Assembly (NCBI RefSeq): GCF_027595985.1
Contig: NC_073303.1
Location: forward strand, 98,441,999 to 98,505,998
Reading direction: 5' to 3'
Source: Sorex araneus
Lineage: Eukaryota > Chordata > Mammalia > Eulipotyphla > Soricidae
DNA: 64,000 nt
A program made the translations under genes and the position numbers. Under the pieces are notes generated by a model that worked only from the letters and a program-made list of their open reading frames with translations, searched no databases and had not been told where the DNA came from. This document shows, piece after piece, positions 45,701 through 54,408 of this stretch (its first letter is position 1; each line of letters opens with the position of its first letter).

Positions 45701-48620
45701 AGTGAGCCCCATGTTCCTAAGAACCTCTAAGACTCTAGTCCAAAGACAGAATTCCCATTATTTCAGACATGTCTCTAATCATTTCTTCTCAACTTCCAAT
45801 CATATTTTTCTCAGATCTCCATCTCTGTTCTCTAATTCTCCCCACCACTTCAGTTTGTGATTCTAATCTACCTAACCTTTTTGATTTCTCCATCCTGGTG
45901 CTCAACTCCAGATATAGGTTTGGTCATCCATTGAAATAATTAAAAGTGTCTACCTCATACTAAAGAGCAACACATATCATCATAGTCAGACACTAATTAA
46001 TGAGTTGTACTATTTTTCTGGTTAATGTTGATTTCTGCGATCAGATTTTAAGAAACTACAAGATGAGATTTCCAGAAGAGTGAAAGAACTATCCAATTTT
46101 TCAAAGGATATTCAGGATATTTTATTCCATAATATTTTGGTCATGCTTGGAGATCGAGGGGCTCTTCAGGACCTGCAGGACAACGTGAGTTCATTTCATG
46201 GTCACTTTAGATGGAACCTATAAATATGGAAGACTTGAATATCCTCATACTTAGATATGTGATAAGGGGGACATAAAAGGAATGATGCAAGGAATATGCG
46301 AAAGATGCCAGTAATTAATAATTTGTGCTCTTGTCCCAGGCAAAATAATGAGGGCTACTGGCATCTTTATGTTCTAAGACTGATCGGCATCTCTCCAGAG
46401 AAGGTGGAGCTCTCCAGGTTCCCATTTCTTGTAGCACTGTAGCCTGTCTCACTGTTGTCCCGTTGTTCATTGATTTCTCGAGTGGGCATCAATAATGCCT
46501 CCTTTGTGAGACTCGTTACTGTTTTTGGCATATAGAATACACCACGAGTAGCTTGCCAGGCTCTGCCGTGAGGGTGAGATAATCTCAGTAGCTTGCCGGG
46601 CTCTCTTATAGGATGGAGGAATCTATCCTCATAAGACAGAAGCACAATTAATATTGATTTCATTCTAAAATAATTATTATTGATTACAATAGCATTGTTA
46701 CCAATATTATCAATTAATATTAATTATATTGGTTGCTGTTATTGTTATTATTATTAATAACAACAATATTGTCTTCCATAGATGGAACAGTTTCCCCAGG
46801 GTGATTTGGATGGCCCTGGTGGAATAATTCTAAAAGAACTGAGAAAGAACTTACAAAATTCATGGAATTATCGACTATCCTGCATCTCTTATATGCTTGA
46901 AGCCTTGATGGGTAAGAATGATTTGGGAAATTGAGTGGAAGAGTCACAGTTTTGTGAGCAGCCCCTAGCACCAAAATCAGAGTTCCTGAAAGGCAGTCTT
47001 AATTTTTGTTTGTTTTGGGGTGATACCTGGTGATATGTACCACAGGTATATCATGTATCAGTGCTCAGGGAACATGTGAGAAAGGGTTAGAATATGAGCC
47101 ACCTTCATGAGAAGCATGTGGTCCTCTAGTAAAAGGAATATTTAATTAAATTTTATTTATTTTTTCTTTTTGGTCAATCTTAAGCCATACTCAGAGTTTA
47201 TTCCTGGCTGTGAACTCAAGAATTACTGCTGGCGGGTTCAGGAGGCCATAGGAGATGCTGGGAATTGAACTGATTGGCTGCATGCAAAGAAAACTCTGTA
47301 CTCTCACTCTAACCAAAAGGGAAAATTTTTGATATCATCTTCTCAAGGCCCTTAAAATACTATGACTTTATTTTATCATCACATCATACTCAAAGGCTCT
47401 GTATAAATTAATCATATAACACAGAGCCTGAGTCTAAGAAGCAGCAGCCCAATTTCATTGATCTGATTATTGATTGGGTGCGCAAGTTTCTGGTGTCAGA
47501 ATCCCACACCCTGGACCATGTTTTGTTGCTCTAGGAGATCATCCCAAGAGAAGAAACACAATATCCCATGGACAAAAATTTGATCTTCAAATCAAAAGGC
47601 TTTCATTCCTTTGCTAGTGAAACTTTCCCTCTCACAGATGACCTTTGTTCATAGTGGGGGAGAAGACATATTCCTCACTCTTTCCCCATGTCTCATTGCT
47701 CTCAGTGCTGAATGACACCCAACAGGAGCTGCTGGCATGGTCCATGGAGAAGAAGATCCTGGTTTATCAGCGGGAGCTGGTGAGAAACCTTCAAGGACCA
47801 GCATCTTGGGAGGGGAGGGAGTGATCCTGGGGTAAGGAGAATATGAATAAGAGGAAATAACTCAGGTTTTGTGCAGAGAGGAGAATCTATCCTATGGGGT
47901 TCTAGAAATTTCTGACTCATGTCCCTCAGAAGCATTCCATATGGGTATGAGCCTACCTTATAGGACCTCAGTTTCTGTGCAGGCCCTTCAGAGAGTCCCC
48001 ACAATTCTAAAATATCCACCCATGGACACAAGGTTCAGGAACTCAGACGGTCTGAATTAAAACCTGCTTTATTTATGGATTTAATAATTTGTTAATTTAT
48101 TTTTTATACTTTATATACAGTATATATTCGTACATATGTGTAAGTATATACATAAACTTGTACATGTCATACATTTCTACATGGGATTGAAAAAATGCAA
48201 GATCAGTATTAGTTTCATTATTTAGTAGCCCATGCTCAATGGGAGGATTGATCCATGCCAGGATGGACTCATTCCATGACTAAACACAGGGTTTTATAAC
48301 TCTTTCTTTTACATAACCTTGGGACCAAAGACTTTTTTTCCCCAACCCCACAGGCTATTCCCAAATACTATTTCTTACAGGTAAGGAGTATCTTGGAGCC
48401 CAACTTCAAATACACTTTGACAATTCCATTCACCCTTAAACCAGAGCTTCTTACCCCACTGCAGGATGAGGGTGTGACTATCACCTACAAACTGCTGGAG
48501 GAGTGTGGCCTGAAGATTGACCTAAATAGCAATAGGTCATTCTGGGATCTGGAAGCCAAGATGCCACTGTCAGCCCTGTACGGATGCCTCTCACTGCTTC
48601 AGCAGCTGGCTGTGGCCTGA
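28061..48620 (+). CDS. GSDMC: Gasdermin C, copy B: complete coding region in 13 exons
   Basis: Coding exons E1-E13 total 1419 nt, 472 residues plus stop, with continuous frame and GT-AG at every intron. E1-E4 (residues 1-229) encode the N-terminal pore-forming domain, E5-E9 (230-278) the interdomain linker, E10-E13 (279-472) the autoinhibitory C-terminal domain. In this family protease cleavage of the linker frees the N-domain, which oligomerises in membranes and makes pores. The ATG at 28065 has A at -3 and G at +4. The protein is shorter than human GSDMC because the linker is made of micro-exons of 45, 21, 27, 27 and 27 nt; longer linker exons may have been missed. No inactivating change seen; likely functional. 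Introns are full of LINE-1, LTR and SINE insertions. Confidence 0.92.
28465..28705 (+). mobile_element. Old diverged SINE in intron 1
   Basis: GAAGAGCCTGACAATCTC, CAATACAGTAACAAGAACAG and ACATTGATGAACAAAGGGAT follow the long-form SINE order with extra sequence in the middle. Confidence 0.5.
29183..29303. repeat. 79-bp-spaced direct duplication before E2
   Basis: ATGCCAGCTGATTCATAGC plus TTATCTTGGACAA occurs at 29183-29224 and again at 29262-29303; the copy period is 79 bp. The second copy ends 27 bp before the E2 start and so sits in the branch-point region. Confidence 0.85.
29331..29520 (+). CDS. GSDMC: Copy B E2
   Basis: 190 nt between TCTATGCAG and GTAAGA. Encodes [20 protein letters not shown] and [11 protein letters not shown], beta strands of the pore-forming domain. 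Enters phase 1, leaves phase 2. Confidence 0.9.
29960..31600 (-). mobile_element. Composite L1-type repeat with SINE and GC-rich part, intron 2
   Basis: 29960-30178 and 30625-30760 form an L1-like 3' UTR; then a long-form SINE variant (30765-31035) and GC-rich sequence (31040-31600) with repeated TTCCA(A/G)GAGCTTTGT motifs. The same order recurs in intron 3 (33100-34040). The plus-strand 100-codon frame at 31322 is only part of this repeat. Confidence 0.5.
30179..30624 (+). mobile_element. LINE-1 3' end inserted in the composite repeat
   Basis: Ends in AATAAAAGAAAAAAAA; the flanking AAAAAAGTGGTTATA (about 30163-30177) and AAAAAAGTGTTTATA (about 30621-30635) look like a decayed target duplication. 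The plus frame at 30233-30493 is an artefact of this G-rich 3' UTR. Confidence 0.65.
31760..31915 (-). mobile_element. SINE, short form
   Basis: GATTACTCCTGGCTATGTGC to CATACTATCTCTCCAGTCCC, reversed. The 670 bp after it, up to E3, hold nothing recognised. Confidence 0.65.
32589..32757 (+). CDS. GSDMC: Copy B E3
   Basis: 169 nt after TACTCTAG. Encodes [20 protein letters not shown] then [15 protein letters not shown], well conserved in gasdermins A and C. The last residues are YIK before the weak donor GTACAT (32758); an alternative donor at 32706 (GTAGGA) would break the frame into E4. Confidence 0.88.
33100..34040 (-). mobile_element. Composite L1-type repeat with SINE and GC-rich part, intron 3
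   Basis: Second copy of the intron 2 composite: L1-like 3' UTR (33100-33480), SINE variant (33497-33700), then AT-rich and GC-rich parts (33705-34040). Confidence 0.5.
34170..34337 (-). mobile_element. SINE shared with the start of copy C
   Basis: Reversed short form with GCTAATTCCTGACTGTGCTC; its paralogue at 52722-52888 marks the 5' edge of the B/C duplication. Confidence 0.65.
35485..36587 (-). mobile_element. Solo LTR (family LTR-2) inside the LINE-1
   Basis: 1103 bp, TGTGTAAAAATAA...TATCCAGCA on the plus strand, bounded by AACCAG (35479-35484, 36588-36593). In reverse it aligns with the LTR at 38871-40096. The 6-bp duplication suggests a class II ERV. Confidence 0.88.
36594..37367 (-). 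pseudogene. LINE-1 ORF2 fragment, C-terminal half
   Basis: Open minus frame from 37367: [20 protein letters not shown] through [20 protein letters not shown] and VYKAL, the part of ORF2 after the RT core. The frame runs on into the LTR (to 36477), so the last 37 or so residues are LTR sequence, not L1. Confidence 0.85.
37705..37872 (-). mobile_element. SINE, short form, shared with copy C
   Basis: GGTCACACCCGGCGATGCAC to TGTGCTATCACTCCAGCTCC; paralogue at 53243-53410. About 90 bp before E4. Confidence 0.85.
37961..38072 (+). CDS. GSDMC: Copy B E4
   Basis: 112 nt after TCTCTCCCAG. Encodes [20 protein letters not shown] then [17 protein letters not shown], the last strand of the pore-forming domain. 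Donor GTAAGC. Enters phase 0, leaves phase 1. Confidence 0.9.
38455..38640 (+). mobile_element. SINE, short form, shared with copy C
   Basis: GGCTGGAGAGGTAGTACCC head and a (CAAA)n tail; paralogue at 53997-54175. Confidence 0.75.
38871..40096 (+). mobile_element. Solo LTR (family LTR-2), intron 4
   Basis: 1226 bp, TGTAGGATAACATT...AGATTACACA, bounded by CCTTAG (38865-38870, 40097-40102). It contains a pure (GA)n run at 39670-39714 and AATAAA near 39941. The orthologous LTR in copy C (54409-55530) has the same duplication, so it inserted before B and C separated. Confidence 0.9.
40505..41540. mobile_element. SINEs and L1 3' fragments, intron 4
   Basis: L1 3' end pieces at 40505-40620 and 41395-41540 (minus), a plus short-form SINE at 40797-40970, a reversed long-form SINE at 41063-41312. 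All have paralogues in copy C at 55970-57000. Confidence 0.6.
41715..41875 (-). mobile_element. SINE, short form, shared with copy C
   Basis: GGGCCACACCCTGTGGTACT to TACCATGGCTCTGGCCC; paralogue at 57393-57556. Confidence 0.75.
42385..42456. repeat. Purine-rich (GGA)n tract
   Basis: Imperfect GGA/GGAAGA repeat; shorter in copy C (58050-58087). Confidence 0.85.
42562..42736 (-). mobile_element. SINE, short form, private to copy B
   Basis: Perfect target duplication GTCTTTTTGAGTTTT (42547-42561, 42737-42751). Copy C keeps the empty site near 58380-58400. Confidence 0.9.
42905..43075 (-). mobile_element. SINE, short form, shared with copy C
   Basis: GATCTTACTCTTGGCTGTGT...TTTCCAGTCC; paralogue at 58551-58712. 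Ends about 15 bp before E5. Confidence 0.65.
43090..43134 (+). CDS. GSDMC: Copy B E5, first linker exon
   Basis: 45 nt after CCCCCTCTAG. Encodes [15 protein letters not shown] (230-244), acidic and hydrophilic; donor GTGAGT. Aligns with the equivalent short exon known after the pore-forming domain in GSDMC. Phase 1 to phase 1. Confidence 0.8.
43556..43576 (+). CDS. GSDMC: Copy B E6, linker micro-exon (21 nt)
   Basis: Seven codons VASPKIV between CTCTTTTAAG and a weak donor GTAGGG. Its boundary positions match copy C (59385-59405), where the donor is the stronger GTAAGT. Phase 1 to 1, so skipping keeps the frame. Confidence 0.65.
43850..43876 (+). CDS. GSDMC: Copy B E7, linker micro-exon (27 nt)
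   Basis: Nine codons LLVWQSLRI between CTTTTTTAG and GTGAGT; starts 294 bp after E6. Sequence similar in its intron to units E6 and E8. Confidence 0.65.
44156..44182 (+). CDS. GSDMC: Copy B E8, linker micro-exon (27 nt)
   Basis: Nine codons GYRREILPV between CTCTTTTGAAG and GTGAGA; starts 306 bp after E7. The basic YRRE motif is kept in copy C. Confidence 0.68.
44458..44484 (+). CDS. GSDMC: Copy B E9, linker micro-exon (27 nt)
   Basis: Nine codons QNIQGPVSQ between CTTTCCAG and GTGAGT; starts 302 bp after E8. Polar, with a Gly-Pro that suits a flexible linker. Confidence 0.7.
44590..44840. repeat. (CCTT)n microsatellite, intron 9
   Basis: About 250 bp of CCTT with two interruptions. It creates spurious frames on both strands. 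Copy C has a shorter tract at 60720-60850. Confidence 0.95.
44841..45480 (-). mobile_element. LINE-1 3' end, intron 9
   Basis: CACCAGTGCACATTCCCCAC and the Sorex-type L1 3' UTR; paralogue at 61090-61770. Its extreme 3' end is missing because the CCTT tract joins it directly. 45480-46044 has nothing further recognised. Confidence 0.65.
46045..46184 (+). CDS. GSDMC: Copy B E10, start of C-terminal domain
   Basis: 140 nt after GCGATCAG. Encodes [20 protein letters not shown] then [20 protein letters not shown], amphipathic helices of the autoinhibitory domain. Leaves phase 0 at GTGAGT. Confidence 0.92.
46435..46640 (-). mobile_element. tRNA-type SINE, long form, partial
   Basis: Paralogue of 281-480 in copy A. 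Confidence 0.75.
46782..46911 (+). CDS. GSDMC: Copy B E11
   Basis: 130 nt after CTTCCATAG. Encodes [17 protein letters not shown] onward to MLEALM; donor GTAAGA intact (compare the lost donor in copy C). Confidence 0.92.
47706..47779 (+). CDS. GSDMC: Copy B E12
   Basis: 74 nt after TGCTCTCAG. Encodes [17 protein letters not shown] onward to YQREL. Donor GTGAGA. Confidence 0.92.
48381..48620 (+). CDS. GSDMC: Copy B E13, terminal exon
   Basis: 240 nt after TTCTTACAG, from [11 protein letters not shown] to the conserved [11 protein letters not shown] tail and TGA at 48618-48620. Confidence 0.93.
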   Translation, partial: VRSILEPNFKYTLTIPFTLKPELLTPLQDEGVTITYKLLEECGLKIDLNSNRSFWDLEAKMPLSALYGCLSLLQQLAVA

Positions 48621-48845
48621 ATTCTCCCTCGGTTGGGGGTGGGTGATGAGGAGGTCAGGGATGATGGGGTGTACTCTGATAGGCTCTGATGTTTTTGGGG
48701 GAATTAAAGAAACCTGTCTTTCCTGTTGGGAATCAACAAAGGCTTGGGGGATTGTTTATGCATAAGTGCTGTGGTTGAACTTGTGAAACTATATGCTAAG
48801 GATAAAGCTTTTCATCACATTTAAATATTGCATACACACATTATA

Positions 48846-48851
48846 AATAAA
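48846..48851 (+). promoter_or_regulatory. Candidate poly(A) signal of copy B
   Basis: AATAAA 226 nt after the stop, at the same place as in copy A. Confidence 0.5.
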
Positions 48852-49039
48852 AATTGAATGGTGATTAATGATATACATTTTGAATCCTTTTTAGTGGAGT
48901 GTACTCAAGTGAGTGAAGTAAAAAGTGTCATTAACTTGCATTAAAAGTGCATAAAAATTAAAATAGGTTGATGAAAACATGATGGATGACCACAGAAGGG
49001 TAGGAAATGTTAATTGTAAGGAAAATTTGTGTATAGGAT

Positions 49040-49423
49040 ACATAATTTAAAAATATTACTGACCTGAGAATAAATCCAACAATACCTGGAAACAAATGAG
49101 AATGAAGTAACAAGCTAACAGATCCTGTGGGATGCAGCTAAAGCTGTTTTTAGAGGAATATTTATAGCTCTGAAAGCATTTCTCAGGAAGGAAGAAAGGA
49201 CCCAAATAAATTGCTTGACTCAACAACTCGAGATCTTAGAAAGGGATCAATAATAGGGGCCCATGCAGGCAAGAGGAGGGAAAAAATACAAGTTAGAGCA
49301 GAAATTAATGACATGGAAACCCAAAAAACAATTTGAAATATCATTGAAATCAGGAACTGGTTCTTTGAGGATATAAACAAGATTGATAAACTACTAGAAC
49401 GACTCACAAAGATAGATAGATAA

Positions 49424-49467
<44 letters not shown>

Positions 49468-49885
49468 GGAGAGACAGAGAACCCTAATAAACCGAATCAG
49501 AAATGAAAAGGGGGGCATCACCACAGAAACCAAAGATTTTCAAAAGATCATCAGAGACTACTTTGAAAGTCTGTATGCCACGAAACAAGAGAACCTAGAA
49601 CAAATGGATAAATTCCTGGAATCCTATAATCTCTCAAGGCTGATCCAAGAAGATCTGGAATACCTGAATAGGCCTCTCAGTATTGAAACAGTAATCAAAA
49701 GTCTCTCCTAAAACAAAAGCCCAGGTCCAAATAGATTCACTAGTGAATTCTTCCAAACATTTAAAGAGGACCTATTCCAAATTCTTCTCAAACTTTTCCA
49801 GGAAATTGAAGAAACAGAAACTCTCCCAAACAGTTTCTGTGAGGCACATATCTCCCTAATACTAAAAGCAAACAGAGATACCACG

Positions 49886-49926
<41 letters not shown>

Positions 49927-50070
49927 CTTGGGTGCGAAGTTCCTCAACAAAATATTATGAATAGAACCCAACAACTGATCAAAAATGTCATACACCATGA
50001 CCAAGTGGGATTCATCCTGGGGATGCAAGGATAGTTTAACATTCAGAAATCAATCAAAATCGTCCATCAT
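49040..50070 (+). mobile_element. LINE-1 ORF2 fragment (paralogue of 2900-3890)
   Basis: Same L1 piece as in the copy A flank, with an expanded (GATA)n tract at 49410-49468 and a (CA)n tract at 49888-49922. Confidence 0.75.
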
Positions 50071-50593
50071 TGTCAGGATCCTGTCCAGTTGACCCCGAAA
50101 ATCTGGAGTATGATCCCCCAAACTGCCCAACTTACTCCCTATGGGAGAGAGAGTGGGAAGAGGGAGAAGCCTCTGCCCAACCCCTCTGTGAACCACGGCC
50201 ACCTCACCGCAGCCAACGAGAAAGATCCACGCAGAGAGGGGAGAGTTGTAGGCCAAGCAACTCTCATTTAATTAGCTCCCACACAGGATGTTTATGCACA
50301 ATTTCAGGGCGACTTGGATATGTGAACACCTGGTTATCATACTCATCACACACAGTTTGCTGGGATCTTTAGAGATGTAGCTAATGATTTATGTTTCCTG
50401 CTTCTCAAGGCAGGGTATGTTAGCTCAGACAAGTGGTGACTTTCAGGTATCATCCCATTATCTCCTAAACAAGAGCGCCTTTCTGGGTGGAGTGCTGGCA
50501 CAAGGCCTTAGACCCCCGTGAGTAGAGCCTGCTTCTGTTTCTAGGGGCAGGGGATTTGGCCAGGGTCTCAGGCCTGCTGCTGAGACCCCACCA
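50071..50593 (-). mobile_element. 3' LTR of the env-bearing ERV (copy B flank)
   Basis: 523 bp paralogue of 3891-4412; the polypurine tract follows at 50594-50608. Confidence 0.8.
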
Positions 50594-51403
50594 TCTCCCC
50601 CTTTTTGTTTTATAAGAGCCAGCTGCCAGGGGCTACCTGACAGCCTCATGCTGGGGCCTTAGGGGTCAGGCCTGTCTTCGGTTGCCTCCTCTGAGGTCTT
50701 ACTCCTCTCTGACTCTTAGATTCAGCATTGTTCCCCATATGGCGGCTATGTTGCACACTCACGCACTCCTTCCATGGCCACATACACCCAGGCCACATCT
50801 CCTAGTTGAGGGTCTTCAAGTTTAATCTGCTGCATGGCTGAGCATCACCATGGCCACATATCGGGTTCTTATCATCTGAACAAGGCGGTTTACAATCCAT
50901 GGCCCAAGTGTTACAGGTAGCAATAGTAAAATGACTTGCCCAACCAGGGCAGATACAAGTGTGGTATGCCAGGGTGACACACTAAACCATCTCTCAAACC
51001 ATCCTTCTTGTGCCTCATGCTTCCTCTTTTGCTAACATCTGGCAACTTAGCTATAGAACCACATACAACTCCAGTGTGGTCAGCATAAAAATAACATTCT
51101 TCCCCTAATGTGGCACACAACCTCCCCTGCTGCAACATTAGTAAGTCCAGTCCTCTCCTGTTCTGCAACACCACTTCTGACAGGGACGGCAGGGATTTCT
51201 CAAGATGACTGATGAAGGTCTTGATCCTCTCCAAGTCCTCATCAATGGCTGCTCGTAGGTCTGAGAATCTGCTCTGCTGGGTTTCAAGTGAAGTAATACA
51301 GGTCCCGGCTCCTGCCAGTCCAATTCCAAACTTGTGGCTATAGTTAGCGTGAATATCACCTCCCTCTTCTGAATGGGCTGATGGGTTACCTGTGGAGGCA
51401 AAG
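50594..51403 (-). pseudogene. env: ERV env transmembrane-subunit remnant (copy B flank)
   Basis: Paralogue of 4413-5224. The minus frame 50911-51234 keeps LQNRRGLD, but the CX6CC motif now reads CX6CY. The membrane anchor and tail lie in another frame and carry an additional single-base insertion near 50823. Non-functional. Confidence 0.8.
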
Positions 51404-51419
51404 AGTCTCCTTCATAGGA

Positions 51420-52537
51420 CCCTCTCCTCCTAAAGACTTTGATTCCAGAGGTCTTCTAACCCATTTTGGCACCCAGAGCAGCTTGATACAGCAATTCATT
51501 GGGACTGTGAGCTGGGCTACAACTGTGAGTTGCCTAGGATCGATTTTTCCTCTCCACCCTGTTTTTCTGCATGGAAAATGGAAGCAGCAGCAATATCCAC
51601 GTGGCGAGATCCACCTTCTAAGACTCCCAACCCAGAGGTAAGGTTTTTGCAGGTTTGTGGCTCATACACAATCATGGGAAGTGGGCGCTACTGGCACATC
51701 CTGGGCCCAGATAAGATCTGGAGCTGCTGAGTGTGAAACAGACCCTCTGCTCCTAAAGACTTTGATTCCAGGGGTGGTTTCTTACAGCAATGCACTGGGA
51801 CTGTGAGCTGGGCTATGCAATTTTTGGCAGAATTTTCCCTGGACTTTATACAGAAATCCAAAACCATGTGGCCGCAGTTTTGTAGACTTAACATCTCATA
51901 ATTGTCAGCAATGTGAAACTGTTCCTTTTTGGGGAGAAATTCTAAGCAATAACAGTGAGGTTTTTTTTTGTTGAAATATTGAAGGTAATAAAAGTATCAG
52001 CCATTTCTCTAGACTGTGAACTAAGCCATAGCCCCACGCCGGCTGAGAAGAGGAAATATCCCTCTTTCCCAGTTGTTTTCCATTTTCAGGGAGAAACGTG
52101 GCGTGGCGTCCACCATATTATGAGGCGCAGGAAGGGGGAAGAGAAAAAAAAGAAAAATAAAAAAAGAGTTATGTACTTGGAACAGTGGGACATCATATCT
52201 CTTCATTCTAAGCAGTGGAAAACTAATTAGCAAATGATTCCTTGGAAGTAGTGCTGTCTTTCTTGGGTGGAAACTCCAACAACAATAGTGAGTTTTGTGT
52301 TGAAATATGGAATGTAATCAAGGCAAATAGAAAATGAAGTGAAATTCTTCAGTTACGCAGGTGGGGGTGGGTTCGCAGGGGTGGGAGGTATACTGGGGAT
52401 TTTGGTGGTGCAATATGGGCACTGGTGAAATGATGGATGTCTGAATATTGCATAATTGAGACATAAGCCTGAGAACTTTGTAACTTTCCACATGGTGATT
52501 CAATAAAGAAAAAATAATTCTTAAAAATGAAAAAAAA
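51420..52537 (+). mobile_element. LINE-1 3' end (paralogue of 5238-6377)
   Basis: Same L1 with the 323-bp internal repeat. Target duplication AGTCTCCTTC(A/G)TAGGA at 51404-51419 and 52538-52553 is nearly perfect here. Confidence 0.8.
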
Positions 52538-52553
52538 AGTCTCCTTCGTAGGA

Positions 52554-52712
52554 GCCCGGCAAGCTACCGAGAGTATCTCACCTGCACAGCAGAGCCTGGC
52601 AAGCTACCCGTCGTGTATTCGATATGCCAAAAACAGGAACAACAAGTCTAATGATGGAGACTTTACTGGTGCCCACTCAAGCAAATTGATGACCAACGGG
52701 ATGACAATGACA
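52554..52712 (+). mobile_element. Headless long-form SINE at the duplication junction
   Basis: Starts GCCCGGCAAGCTACCGAG and ends GGGATGACAATGACAG. It lies between sequence homologous to the copy A/B 3' flank and sequence homologous to intron 3 of copy B; neither parental region has a SINE at this point. Confidence 0.75.
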
Positions 52713-52721
52713 GATTTATTT

Positions 52722-52888
52722 TGATTTGGGTCCAGCATCAGGATATGCTCAGAGCTAATTCCTGAATGTGCTCAAGAATCACTACTGGCAAGACTCAAGG
52801 TACCATATACATTACCAGGGATAGAATCTATCTTAACAGCATAGAAGATAAGCACCTTACCTGCTGTAACATTTATCCAGCACCTACC
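52722..52888 (-). mobile_element. SINE, short form (paralogue of 34170-34337)
   Basis: First sequence of copy C homologous to copy B intron 3. Confidence 0.65.
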
Positions 52889-52904
52889 CATAATATATAT
52901 ATAT

Positions 52905-52998
52905 ATATATTTTAATTAATTGATTATTTTTAATTAATGAATCACTGTGGGGGTATAGATACAGATTTGCATATTCACCTGCTTGTATTTCAGTCATA
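52905..52998 (-). mobile_element. About 90-bp LINE-1 remnant
   Basis: Only the 3' extreme of the intron 3 L1 (34350-37460 in B) remains, between CCCATAATATAT and CCCATAATATTT. Confidence 0.7.
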
Positions 52999-53242
52999 GA
53001 CCTGCCCATAATATTTTTAAGAAACAGTGTTAGGAACTATTTAGTCAACATCAAGAAAGAGGCACTTTATTAACCATTGTTTCAAAATTTGGATGTCAAT
53101 CTCTGGGTTGTATCTGCTTGAAGGTTGCTCTGACTTTGTGAGACAAGAGAAAGGCACTGAGTGGTTTTATTCAGGGTTCTGCTTAGCCCTGTGCCAAGCA
53201 TCACAGTCCCAGCTCTTCATTGCCAGTCAGGGATTTGTTAAT

Positions 53243-53410
53243 TATTTTGGGGGGGTTACACCCGGCTATGCACAGGGGCTACTGCTGCCTCTGCACTCAG
53301 GAATTATTCCTGGCGGTGCTTGGGGAACCATATGGGATGCTGGGAATTGAACCTGGATTGGCCGAGTGTAAGGCAAATGCCCTACACGCTGTGCTATCAC
53401 TCCAGCACCC
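53243..53410 (-). mobile_element. SINE, short form (paralogue of 37705-37872)
   Basis: GGTTACACCCGGCTATGCAC to GTGCTATCACTCCAGCACC. Confidence 0.85.
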
Positions 53411-53497
53411 GGGTTATTCATTTTCATGAGAGTTCTAGGTCTTTTTGATCTTTAAGTTTACAAGCACCTGATACTGCATGACTTGGTTTCTCCCCAG

Positions 53498-53609
53498 GGT
53501 CAAGACCACATAGATGGGGACAAGAAGAAACAACAATTACTGACTTTACCAAAACATATGGTGGTGGTATATCAGACGAAGCAGCTGATTATCAAGAAGG
53601 ATGGCTGGG
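53498..53609 (+). pseudogene. GSDMC: Copy C E4
   Basis: 112 nt, open: GQDHIDGDKKKQQLLTLPKH then MVVVYQTKQLIIKKDGW; AG and GTAAGC intact. More diverged from B than the flanking introns seem to be. Confidence 0.8.
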
Positions 53610-53996
53610 GTAAGCTGATGCTGAAGGAGTTGCTGTGAGAGGGACTTTGCTTCTCCTGGAAAGAAAACTATCAACATGCAACTTAGACTTCTTCAGAGGG
53701 AAAGAGAGGGATGGACCAGAAACGTGCTTCAGCTGTAAACTGCACAAGCAAATACATATGCTATATTCCAGAGCCACCTTCAAGGATGTCCCTACTGAAA
53801 TGTTTCCATGTTCCCGTGGGAAGATATATGGAAATGGACAAAAGGGACTCAATACGAAAGTTTCTATAGCTCAGGGCTAATTGTGACACAAATCTCCACT
53901 ATCTGTTTTTCCAAAGCCCACCTCTCTCTGTAAAAGCTCTTCCTAAGTTACCTTCAACCCAGTGTTAATGCACAATCACAAGTAAAATTACAGGGG

Positions 53997-54175
53997 TCTG
54001 GAGAGGTAGTACCCAGCAAAGTCACTCTGTGACTGACCCAGGTTCAGTCCTCATGTAGTCAGTCCCCTGAGCACCAGTAAAAATGACCCCAGAGTGCAGA
54101 GCCAGGGTAGGCCCTAAGGACTGCTTATATATCTCCCAAACAACAACAACAAAATAAACCGAAAGAACCCCAAAC
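53997..54175 (+). mobile_element. SINE, short form (paralogue of 38455-38640)
   Basis: TCTGGAGAGGTAGTACCC head, CAAC-rich tail. Confidence 0.7.
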
Positions 54176-54408
54176 CAAACAAAACATAGCAATTGCAATT
54201 GTGAACAGGTGTTGGGTTTAAAAAAGCCCTAAGGCTTTATGACTCTTGAGATAAAGTACAAAACTAAGTCGGGAACAGGAAGTGAGCCTGCTGGACCAGA
54301 CCTGAGACTACTACACTTGGGGATTGTGTCACCTCAGGAACGGCTGCTTGCTGCTTTTGCTGAGAGTGGTTGCTGTGTTAAGGTAACCCAAATCTGCTTT
54401 TACCTTAG

